From positions 1 to 42,524 of the forward strand of contig JALHMT010000047.1 in assembly GCA_022843905.1 (NCBI GenBank): DNA of 42,524 nucleotides. Direction: 5' to 3'. The stretch comes from Rubrivivax sp. Its GTDB lineage: Bacteria; Pseudomonadota; Gammaproteobacteria; Burkholderiales; Burkholderiaceae_C. The position numbers were made by a program, and so were the translations under genes. Position 1 is the first letter of the stretch; every line of letters begins with the position of its first letter. The notes under the pieces were generated by a model. That model searched no databases and was not told the origin of the DNA. It worked only from the letters and a program-made list of their open reading frames with translations. Below, one piece after another: positions 33,241-40,752 of this stretch.

Positions 33241-34042
33241 CGTGACCGTCGAGCTCAAGGCCTTGCGGCTGCACGGCATGGCCGGCGCCTGGTGCGATCT
33301 TCAGGAACAAGGGCCAGCCTCAGGGCTGGACACCTCGCGTTGGCTGGTCGAACACCTGCTGCAGGCAGAGGCCACGGATCGCGCAACGCGCTCGGTCCAG
33401 TACCAGATGACCTCGGCCCGCTTCCCTGTGCATCGCGACCTGGCGGGCTTCGACTTCGAGTCATCGGTGGTGGACAAGAAGCTCGTCCACCAACTCGCGA
33501 CGCTGGAGTTCACGGACACCGCGCACAACGCCGTGTTGGTCGGCGGCACGGGTACGGGCAAGACCCATCTGGCGACGGCGCTGGGTGTCTCGGGCATCAC
33601 GCGACACGGCAAGCGCGTGCGGTTCTACTCGACAGTCGATCTGGTCAATGCGCTGGAGCAGGAGAAGGCGCAGGGCAAGGCCGGGCGCATTGCTGCCGCG
33701 CTGCTGCGCATGGACCTGGTGGTCTTGGACGAACTGGGCTATCTGCCGTTCAGCCAGGCAGGCGGCGCGTTGCTGTTCCATCTGCTGTCCAAGCTCTACG
33801 AGCACACCAGCGTCGTGATCACCACCAACTTGGACTTCGCCGAATGGTCCACCGTGTTCTGCGACGCGAAGATGACCACGGCACTGCTGGACCGGCTCAC
33901 GCATCACTGCCACATCGTCGAGACCGGCAACGAGAGCCATCGCTTCTTGCACAGCAGCGCCACGGCGAAGAAGCGGATCAAGGCCAGGGAACACGCTCGC
34001 AAAGGAGGTGACAAGCCCGACTCGGCGATTGCCGCTGAATGA
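33233..34042 (+). CDS. istB: IS21-family helper ATPase IstB
   Basis: 269 residues: Walker A GGTGTGKTHLA, Walker B LVVLDELGYLPFSQAGGALLFHL, then VITTNLDFAEWSTVF and TTALLDRLTHHCHIVETGNES. It is an AAA+ partner of IstA. Its ATG lies within the end of istA. The C-terminus is Lys-rich. Intact. Confidence 0.93.
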   Translation: MRDVTVELKALRLHGMAGAWCDLQEQGPASGLDTSRWLVEHLLQAEATDRATRSVQYQMTSARFPVHRDLAGFDFESSVVDKKLVHQLATLEFTDTAHNAVLVGGTGTGKTHLATALGVSGITRHGKRVRFYSTVDLVNALEQEKAQGKAGRIAAALLRMDLVVLDELGYLPFSQAGGALLFHLLSKLYEHTSVVITTNLDFAEWSTVFCDAKMTTALLDRLTHHCHIVETGNESHRFLHSSATAKKRIKAREHARKGGDKPDSAIAAE

Positions 34043-34159
34043 GGCCAGCGACCCACACTCAATCTAAACTTATCCCCAAGCCGGCGCTCGCAACGACGGC
34101 TTCCACCCTGGCTCAAGATTCAATTGGCACGGTGGCTCAGTAGTACCTTGGCGCGGACA

Positions 34160-34843
34160 GGGTGCCCTGTCGCGCTCAAATGGATTCGCTATGACCCGCA
34201 CACGGACAGTCATCCGGGAGACCTTGATGACTACTTTGAGGAACTTCGCCAGGGGGTTCTTTCCGCATCGGTGCTTCCTGTATCGACGCTGCTGGACGGT
34301 TCGACCGGCGTCCTCTACGTTCGACCCGCGTCGGACTTCGATGTCACCCTATGCCTGAAGGTCGAGTTCAAATACCGGGGTGATGAGGCTGCATTTGCAC
34401 TGAGGGTCGACGACGTCGATGTCTCACGCGAATTGCTTGAGAAGGTGATTGCCAGAGACCTTATGTTGCATGGCCCTGAAAATGCGCCGAGGCTCATTGC
34501 AGCATTTCAATTTCCAGGAGCCGAGGAGCCACCGGATTTTCGACTGTCGCTTGAGCTCACGATGGACGGGCGGACGTCGTACTCGAACCTCATCGGCTCC
34601 ACTCTTTGGCAGTGCAGTAGAGACGGATGCGAGGTCTATGCGACGGTTTCCCCCGAGCTCATCGCACTCGTCGACCGCTTTGGACGCCGTGCGCTAGAGG
34701 CGACCCTTGCATTTGGGCAAGTGGAGAGATGCTCCCCCAAGAAACTCGAGAACCTGACCGTGGATCCCAAGCGCTTGTCGCAACTGCGCCGCGTACCGAA
34801 GGAGCTTGCCGACCACCTCGACAGGCCCTTTGGAGGCGAGTAA
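34160..34843 (+). pseudogene. Unrecognised protein, 5' end replaced by IS21 #2
   Basis: The open frame starts at TTG 34124 inside the IS terminus and continues for 227 residues beyond it (DPHTDSHPGDLDDYFEELRQG, VLYVRPASDFDVTLCLKVEFKYRG, SLELTMDGRTSYSNLIGSTLW). The body is a mixed alpha/beta acidic protein I do not recognise. The first 12 residues come from the IS, so the native start is lost; there is no ribosome-binding site. The 3' part looks intact. Confidence 0.5.
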
Positions 34844-35077
34844 AGCGCGAGTGACGGAAGGCGTTCATACGTTCCACAGCAAGGACTGGCCGTGGATCAA
34901 CTCTGAATGAATCGGCACGTTTGTCTATCCGTTCTGCAGTTTGCGGCCGATACCTCCTATGCAGCGGGTGCGGTCATACGGCAGGACGAAATCGACGCCC
35001 GAGAATGGTCACTCAAGGTTTGAATTCAGCGAATGCCGCGGACAGTCTCTGGCTCGTGGTCAACTTGCGGAAGCACC
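34844..35077. other. Gap with only a short ORF
   Basis: No clear gene. A 38-codon frame from ATG 34908 lacks a recognisable match. Around 35049-35077 another frame reads VNLRKHQ, which might be the frameshifted beginning of the umuC remnant that follows. Confidence 0.3.
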
Positions 35078-35497
35078 AAGCTGGCGACGTGTACCAGCCC
35101 GTTCCGGAAGCGCGACGCCCAGTATTCCCGCTCGAGGGTGGTGCCGCTGCACCGGCCCTGCGTAGATACGGCCGCCATCGTCAGTGCGGCCGTCCAGGGC
35201 CTGCGGGCCATCTTCCAGCCCGGGTTTAGCCTGGCCAAGGCCGGCGTCATACTGGTCGACCTGCAGCCGGCCGCCGAGGGGCAGCTTGAGCTGAGCCGGG
35301 AAGACGATGAGCCCGAGCGCGACGGGGCCCGGCTGATGCAGGCGCTGGACGTCATCAACGACCGCTGGGGCAAGGGCACAATGCTCATGGGCTCCGCCCA
35401 GGCCCGGCGCGCGCCGCACGGCAGTTGGGAGACGAAGCAGGAACGCCGGACGCTCGCCTACACCACCGAATGGGCCGCGATGCCGGTCGCATGCCGC
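35078..35497 (+). pseudogene. umuC-like DNA polymerase V, C-terminal fragment
   Basis: Plus frame: TSPFRKRDAQYSRS, AAVQGLRAIFQPGFSLAKAGVILVDLQPA, LMQALDVINDRWGKGTM and QERRTLAYTTEWAAMPVA. These are the successive landmarks of the UmuC little-finger and DUF4113 C-terminal region. The polymerase catalytic domain is absent. Its frame runs on without a stop into the HEPN gene, so the usual UmuC stop is gone. A remnant of a mobile or plasmid-type error-prone polymerase gene. Confidence 0.75.
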
Positions 35498-35557
35498 GTG
35501 GCATGGACTTCACAATCCATGCCAACCGGCAAGTGGTGGCAACCTGAGGGATCACAC

Positions 35558-36427
35558 ATGGCCGACAACGACGCTTCAACGGATCTGGCGCCGGCGGGTG
35601 AGCCGGTCATGACCCCGCGTCCCCTGTTCAGCGATCACCAGATCTTCGTGTCGCTGCTGCCGCCCATGAAGGCGTACGCCCTCAAGGGCCTGCACGAGTA
35701 CAAGACCGGGCAGAACGGGGGCAAGTTCAGCGCCACCGCGTTGGAGCAGTATTCGGCGCAGGTTCTTGAGCGCGTCGACGCGCTGGACAGCTGCATCTCA
35801 TCGTTGCGCCTGGCACTGAGCTTCATCGAGGACCTGGACAGGGCACATTCCAGCGTCGTCGAGCTCTACAGGTACCACCACGAGAACTTCCTGCTTCGCC
35901 TCACCGGCGTCGTAGATCGCGTGCACCGACTCGTCGGCGCGTCGTTGGTGATGGGCGCCAAGGATTTGGAGAAAGTCGGCTCGAACAAGCTCGTTGAACG
36001 AGCCGTCATCACTGACTACCCGGACGTCCACCGTGCCCTGAAGAAACTGGCCGATGCCGTGGCAGCGCACAAGAATGACAGGAACATGGTCGCCCACTCG
36101 GCGGCCTACGCCACCCGTGAACTTGGGCTGTTCACCGCCATCACGACGATGAATCTGGGGCTCGAGGGGATCGATCTCGACGAGCTCATGGAGCACTATT
36201 TCTCCAAGGGGGCGGTCAGCATGGTCGCGCTCATCGGCGAGATGGTGCTGGGCATCGAGGAGCTGACTTGGCACCTTATGTGCAACTCGTGCTGTCCGAC
36301 CCGGTCGACGCTGACAGCCCGAACTACGGCCTGGTCGGCGAACGCCGTTGGCGATTCGTCGACCTCGGACGACGTCTCGACTTCTTGCTGGCGGGCTTCG
36401 GCTGGTGCAGGATGCCGCTTCACCTAG
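35558..36427 (+). CDS. HEPN-domain protein (Cthe_2314-like), 3' end exchanged
   Basis: From ATG 35558 (GAGGGA upstream) about 237 residues form a mainly helical protein with R175-N-M-V-A-H180, the Rx4-6H motif of HEPN ribonucleases, in KNDRNMVAHSAAYATREL. I recall similar sequences as the Cthe_2314-type HEPN family, often of unknown role. HEPN proteins commonly act as RNases in toxin or defence systems. After about 36267 the frame enters LysR sequence out of frame and continues 53 residues to 36427. The native C-terminus is therefore lost, although the motif is kept. It may still be expressed. Confidence 0.55.
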   Translation: MADNDASTDLAPAGEPVMTPRPLFSDHQIFVSLLPPMKAYALKGLHEYKTGQNGGKFSATALEQYSAQVLERVDALDSCISSLRLALSFIEDLDRAHSSVVELYRYHHENFLLRLTGVVDRVHRLVGASLVMGAKDLEKVGSNKLVERAVITDYPDVHRALKKLADAVAAHKNDRNMVAHSAAYATRELGLFTAITTMNLGLEGIDLDELMEHYFSKGAVSMVALIGEMVLGIEELTWHLMCNSCCPTRSTLTARTTAWSANAVGDSSTSDDVSTSCWRASAGAGCRFT

Positions 36428-36594
36428 TCGAGCCGGCTCTTGCGGCGGGCCAACTTGTACCCATCGACATCGCGGACGATACGACGCCGGCCGACGGCTT
36501 GACCATCTATGCTGCGCATCGGCGCGAAATGGCACCCGGAAAGGCAGGACGCTGGCTGCTCGACGACCTCCGCGCTCGGCTGACAGTTGATTGA
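36268..36594 (+). pseudogene. LysR-family regulator, C-terminal fragment
   Basis: 108 codons in a different frame from the HEPN gene: APYVQLVLSDP, RRWRFVDLGRRLDFLLAGFGWCRMPLHLVEPALAAGQL. This is the C-terminal third of a LysR substrate-binding domain. The start codon shown (TTG) is only the point where the recombination joins it to the HEPN gene at about 36265-36268. No helix-turn-helix is present. It does not continue the LysR remnant at 9050, which already includes its own C-terminus. Confidence 0.75.
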
Positions 36595-36831
36595 CGGTGT
36601 TCTCGGAAGATTCCCGAAAATCGGCTGGCCGGCTACAAGCAGTCATGCAGGTCAATGAGGAGATGGCCGGAGTCGACGGTTCGCCAAAGGAACTTCAGGC
36701 GGCTGTAGTCCACCTGTGGTGCAGCAACTCGTCGAACCACCGATTGAGGCGCATAGGCAGTTAAGTGGGTTGGAGGCACCTATGTCATCGTCCGGGGACA
36801 AGGTGGGATGGCGGGTTGCTTACCTTTGACG
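36595..36831. other. Gap with no recognised gene
   Basis: 237 bp between the LysR fragment and the barrel-protein stop. Short frames exist on both strands, but none has a credible ribosome-binding site or match. No terminator was identified. Confidence 0.3.
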
Positions 36832-38283
36832 TCAGAACTTGAGCCCGAATCCCGCGCTACCTGTCCGTGAGAACTTGAAGAGAGGAGCTTCCTTGCCCAC
36901 GCTGTAGGAGAAGTCCAGGCTGACGACCTCGGTGAGTCCGAAGCTCAATCCAGTCTTGCCGAGTCGGAAATTCCGTGTTTCTTGCTCTTTGGGCAAGTGC
37001 CAGTATGAGCCTTCGAGGTATGCGGTCGCGCTCTGTGTTCCCAATGCTGATGAAAGCGCGTTGAGTTCTGCATCAAGCCGCAACGTCCCACGCAAGCGAA
37101 GAATGGTGTCCTGTCTTTCCGTGGAAGAGCCGACGTCCATCGTCTTGCCGACCTCAGCACCGAACGAGATCACGGGGGCAATTCGTGCCCACGGCGCTTG
37201 AAGATAGTTGCCCGCCTCGTCGACGTTGCCTTTTTTCGGCGGGCCTGGCCACTGCCTACCAAGCCAGCCATAGATTGGCGTGAAGCTGACTTCCACCAAG
37301 CCCTTCTTGGTGCCAGTTTTTCGCTCTGTTTCGTACTTCAGGTTTGCAACGAAGTCCGTAAATTCGCCGCTCTTGGCCTCTGCGATGGCTCGATAGAAAC
37401 CTCCGCGAAGGATCGCTGCGTCCTCGGGCTTCTTATCTCCGGATGACGTGAAGCGCCCCTCCAGCGATGCTCGTGGCCAGAATCCATTCAGGTCCTTGGG
37501 GCTATCGTAGATAAGCGCGAACTCGGACTGGTAGGCCGTTACTCGGCTTGGTGTCGTCTTCTGGTTTGAGATGTAGGAAATGGTCGCTGGCAACTGAGCG
37601 GACTTTGTGTTCAACGTATCTGACCGCTGAAGCTTAAAGCCTGCGTTGCGGGCACCTTGCACCCACGTGTTCCCAACTTGAACTTGCGCTTCCTCGCTCT
37701 TCGCAAGGACGATTCCATCGACGTCGACAGCGCTGATTTGCCACTTCACCTCCATGCCTGGCTTCAGCTCCAGCATCGTGGTTCCATAGTCCCCAACCGT
37801 GCAGACACTCGCTGCGCATCCACCTTCCAACTTCTCCCAAGGCGGGTCGTCGCTTGGTTTGTCCTTGGTCCTCGTTTGGCCGGTTATCAAGTAGCGCTTC
37901 GTTCCGGGCACCATAGTCCAAGCCAAGGACAGTCGCCCATCTATCAAATCCGTGGTGGTGATATCAATTTTCTTCGGCGTCCTCAGGGCAATAGTTGGGA
38001 CGGCCAGAGTAGACAACTTGTAACTCCAAGTCCACTCTCCCTCCGGAATGACGCCCTGTCCAACGCGAAGTCCAGTGGTTCCGGCCGGGAGTGCAAGTTG
38101 AACGGTTTCACCGACCTTCGGTTTGATGATGATGAGGTAAGAATCCTTCGGCGCGGCAAGCTCAGGAAAAAGGAACATGCCTTTGTCGAACACCGCCTTG
38201 GCGTCATTTGCTGCTGGAACGGCGGATAGGCAGATGGCCGGCAATGCCAGTGACATGGCGACGAGCAAGGAAACCGCCCTCAT
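36832..38283 (-). CDS. Exported protein, probable outer-membrane beta-barrel
   Basis: 483 residues. A signal peptide (hydrophobic 4-19, LSA) is followed by a soluble beta-rich domain (about 25-215, including PGTKRYLITGQTRTKDKPSDD). The C-terminal half has alternating polar/hydrophobic strands and a final Phe (SAGFGLKF), as in outer-membrane barrels recognised by BAM. I do not recognise the family. The ATG overlaps the stop of the 98-residue gene (ATGA), with AAGGAC upstream. It is the last gene of the minus-strand protease-MBL cluster and would be its envelope component. Confidence 0.6.
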   Translation of the reverse strand: MRAVSLLVAMSLALPAICLSAVPAANDAKAVFDKGMFLFPELAAPKDSYLIIIKPKVGETVQLALPAGTTGLRVGQGVIPEGEWTWSYKLSTLAVPTIALRTPKKIDITTTDLIDGRLSLAWTMVPGTKRYLITGQTRTKDKPSDDPPWEKLEGGCAASVCTVGDYGTTMLELKPGMEVKWQISAVDVDGIVLAKSEEAQVQVGNTWVQGARNAGFKLQRSDTLNTKSAQLPATISYISNQKTTPSRVTAYQSEFALIYDSPKDLNGFWPRASLEGRFTSSGDKKPEDAAILRGGFYRAIAEAKSGEFTDFVANLKYETERKTGTKKGLVEVSFTPIYGWLGRQWPGPPKKGNVDEAGNYLQAPWARIAPVISFGAEVGKTMDVGSSTERQDTILRLRGTLRLDAELNALSSALGTQSATAYLEGSYWHLPKEQETRNFRLGKTGLSFGLTEVVSLDFSYSVGKEAPLFKFSRTGSAGFGLKF

Positions 38284-38576
38284 ACCAAGTCCTTTTCGAC
38301 AAGGGCGGCGACGTCCCCAACAAATTTGAGCTTGCTGTCAGTGAAGGCCTGAGGGGTGAGTGTCTTCATCCTGCATCCCTGGCCTTTGGCCTCTAGCTTG
38401 GCAGCAATTCCTCTGTGGTATCCCTTGCGTTTCACCATCGTGTGTCCAAGTCCTTTGCCTCCCAGGGACGTTCCTAGAGTGATAACGACATCTGGGCCTT
38501 CCAGTTCTCGAAAGTACTCCAGGACGAGCAACTGGACATATTCGGTCTTTTCCTTCTTCGGCACGCTGCAGGTCAT
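38280..38576 (-). CDS. Small hypothetical protein of the MBL/protease cluster
   Basis: 98 residues from MTCSVPKKEKTEY, chosen because GGAGGAG lies directly before this ATG; the frame to 38609 has no such site. The sequence VQLLVLEYFRELEGPDVVITLGTSLGGKGLGHTMVKRKG suggests an alpha/beta fold with a Gly-rich turn. No signal peptide is seen. Translationally coupled to the barrel gene. Family not recognised. Confidence 0.55.
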   Translation of the reverse strand: MTCSVPKKEKTEYVQLLVLEYFRELEGPDVVITLGTSLGGKGLGHTMVKRKGYHRGIAAKLEAKGQGCRMKTLTPQAFTDSKLKFVGDVAALVEKDLV

Positions 38577-38637
38577 GTCTCCTCCGTTGGAACTGTTGCT
38601 GTGGTCCATTGCCAGGGCGGCGCTTGCTTTGTCACGC

Positions 38638-38820
38638 TTAATCAGTTGCTATGCGAACCCATTCGAGGTAGACCGCGTCGCGGTAGATGCGGTGGCGGAA
38701 AGCTGAGATTCCCACGACGGTTGGCAGCTTGGCGATATGAATCTGGTGATGGCCACGCGCCTCAAGTAGAGCTCGCAGGTTTAGCGGGTTCGGTGCAGTT
38801 GAGCGGAAGAACCTTTCCAT
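38638..38820 (-). CDS. Small hypothetical protein
   Basis: 60 residues from MERFFRSTAPNPLNLRALLEARGHH. GGGAGG stands five to six bases before this ATG, which is why I prefer it to the frame start at 38880. Basic, His- and Arg-rich, no membrane segment. It comes 61 bp before the 98-residue gene on the same strand. Family not recognised. Confidence 0.45.
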   Translation of the reverse strand: MERFFRSTAPNPLNLRALLEARGHHQIHIAKLPTVVGISAFRHRIYRDAVYLEWVRIATD

Positions 38821-38898
38821 GGAGACCTCCCTGGGCGTGGGGCAGGCCGCTCCGGTGTCCAACAACTCAGGGCTTCCCAATTCTCCAAAATTTTGACT

Positions 38899-38947
38899 GA
38901 TGACGACACGCTAACAGTGGTTTCTTGACGTGTCATCCGTGCAATCT
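38899..38947. promoter_or_regulatory. Imperfect inverted repeat upstream of small gene
   Basis: GATGACGACACG (38899-38910) and CGTGTCATC (38939-38947) are complementary except for three extra bases. They are 28 bp apart and 79 bp upstream of the start at 38820. This could be an operator for the small genes and the barrel gene. Confidence 0.3.
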
Positions 38948-39228
38948 ATGAGAAATGGCGAGAGTATTGATGTCGGCTTTTGCGGCCTGATTCCGTTCTA
39001 ACGCGAACTGCCAATGTTGGCGGAGGGTAGGGCGCAAGCGGCCCATCTTGCTCAGGCAGTCGCACAGTTCAAGTTGACCCGATTTACTTTACGAGCAAGT
39101 CGAATGAAGCCTGAAGTCGCAATGCATCTGGCGCAGGGCTAGTCAGTGTAGTGAACCATGCCATGGTTGACGCTGGGTCGATGAGCCCCACCTGCCGATG
39201 AGTCCTTCAGGGGATGCAGTTGGCACTG
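38948..39228. other. Gap downstream of the MBL gene
   Basis: About 280 bp before the MBL stop. No gene is recognised. It may contain the promoter for the 38820-36832 subunit and a terminator for the MBL gene, but I cannot point to either. Confidence 0.3.
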
Positions 39229-40743
39229 CTAAGCCAGGTCGAACTCAACCCAGCGCCTGCGAGGGTTGCCATCGTCTGAAACACCCGGCCCTGAACGTAC
39301 GCCCCGCAAGGAGCCGGACGGTACCTGGAATGGCGCTTCCTCTCCGAGTAACCATGAGTCGTCGGCGCGGACAACGCGCTCACCACAGTGCTCATTCAGC
39401 GCTGTGAGAATTCCGTGGAAGGGCATTTCACCCCAGCGCACTTTCTTTGCATCGACTTCGTTGGTTGGAATGAAAGCCGATAAGTCTTCGTTTGTCATCA
39501 GCTCAAGGCCCTTCTTTTCCAGGGTGGCGTTATGACTGCCGTGGTGCCCCACTTTATAGAAGACAGTGCGAGCGAGCAGGTCAGGGCCGGTTACCACCTC
39601 ACCGCCTTTCAATGTCCAACTGGTGTCGTGCCAACTGAGCCAGTTCCCAACTTGAGCATCAGCTGCAAACAGGAAAACTCTGCCGGTATCGACAAGTTCA
39701 AAGGCCAGGACCAAGCTGGTGTTGTTCGTCTTGCCATCGAGCTGCATAGCCAAGTCGGCGCTAAGGGAAAGCCAGTCGTAGTCAATGCGCCGCCATGATT
39801 GGTCGAGCTCATTGGCATCAACGGTTCGCAATGGTCGCCGTGAGCGAACTGCCGGTCCTATGCTGGTGGAAGGCCCAAAGTAGTGGTCCTGAGCAAACGA
39901 TGAAATGGGACTCTTGCCTCTCTGGCGAGTCGAACTGCCCAATTCGTTAAGTGGGCTTCCTGTGCTAGGGTCAAAGGGAGCTGTTGGGTCTAAGAGCGCG
40001 CTCCCATCCGCGGTGGCGGCGAACGCGCAAGACAGCGTATGAGCGATCTGGGCGTCAGGCGCGCCAGCCATGTGGTACATCTCGCTGTCACGTTCGTCAA
40101 TGCTCAGATATTTCTCATCCCGTGACGGAGCGAGGACGAACACGCGGAGATTCGGTAAACCCTTGATGGCTATCGGCGGTTTGCTGGGCTCAAGGTATTT
40201 GACGTTATCGGGCGCAAGCGCAACTGCGGAATCCCGAAGCGCACGTACTTTCTCGCCTTTGACGCCGAAGCTGAAGTCCAACAGCGCATTCACGCCCGAA
40301 CGGATTGATTCCATGCTGGGACTGAGGCGGTGGGCCTCGTTTAGTCGCTGACTGGCACCCGCGAGTGCGGTCAGCGCTTGCTGCTTGAACTTGTCCAGCT
40401 TCTGTGCCTGCGGGTCGGTACTGGATTCAGTCCAGCCCATCCAAATTTCACCAATTTCAAAGTTTTTGAACCGGTCGGCTGACGGCAAGAAGGCGGAGTT
40501 GTGGTCGTAGTGCTCGTGCGTCAGTACAAGAACGTCGATGCGCCCTCCGGTCACCGTGTGAAGGTCGGCAACGATTTCGTCCATGAGTTTGGGTCCACCG
40601 GAAATCGACGTGTGGACGCCGCAATCGATGAGTATCCAGAACGGGCTGTCATCCTTCTTGTCGAACCTTAGGAGGTGACAGTCGCCAATCCCGTGGCAGT
40701 AGTGGCGTACCGTGAGACCTTGAGGCACAGATTCAGTAGGCAT
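39229..40743 (-). CDS. Metallo-beta-lactamase-fold hydrolase
   Basis: 504 residues. MBL-fold metal ligands: THEHYDH (H76, H78, D80, H81), a later Asp in FLFAADAQVG and a His in YKVGHHGSHNATL. The N-terminal VRHYCHGIGDCHLLRF and the GHHGSH motif recall the ComEC-type MBL branch, which includes nucleases and other phosphoesterases. A long middle insertion (about 85-330) is unrecognised. No signal peptide, so it is cytosolic. AGGAG before ATG 40743 overlaps the end of the protease gene 9 bp upstream, so the two are one operon. The substrate is unknown. Confidence 0.8.
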   Translation of the reverse strand: MPTESVPQGLTVRHYCHGIGDCHLLRFDKKDDSPFWILIDCGVHTSISGGPKLMDEIVADLHTVTGGRIDVLVLTHEHYDHNSAFLPSADRFKNFEIGEIWMGWTESSTDPQAQKLDKFKQQALTALAGASQRLNEAHRLSPSMESIRSGVNALLDFSFGVKGEKVRALRDSAVALAPDNVKYLEPSKPPIAIKGLPNLRVFVLAPSRDEKYLSIDERDSEMYHMAGAPDAQIAHTLSCAFAATADGSALLDPTAPFDPSTGSPLNELGSSTRQRGKSPISSFAQDHYFGPSTSIGPAVRSRRPLRTVDANELDQSWRRIDYDWLSLSADLAMQLDGKTNNTSLVLAFELVDTGRVFLFAADAQVGNWLSWHDTSWTLKGGEVVTGPDLLARTVFYKVGHHGSHNATLEKKGLELMTNEDLSAFIPTNEVDAKKVRWGEMPFHGILTALNEHCGERVVRADDSWLLGEEAPFQVPSGSLRGVRSGPGVSDDGNPRRRWVEFDLA

Positions 40744-40752
40744 GGCTGGCTC

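Larger units (their letters stand above)
31643..34159 (+). mobile_element. IS21-family insertion sequence #2
   Basis: istA and istB on the plus strand with IS21-like ends. The complement of the right end (TGTCCGCGCC...TGAGCCACC) aligns base for base in length with the left end of the third copy at 42407 (TGTTGGCGCC...TGACCCACC). The left end here is different: it aligns only with the inner repeat of copy 3 (GCCGA..CCAGGTGTTCAACC), so the outer terminal repeat may be missing. The left border is therefore uncertain by about 10 bp. No target duplication; the flanks are two unrelated broken genes. Confidence 0.8.

Noticed and set aside
9050..36594. The two LysR remnants as halves of one gene
   Set aside because: Both are C-terminal substrate-binding parts and overlap in content, so they derive from two different genes.
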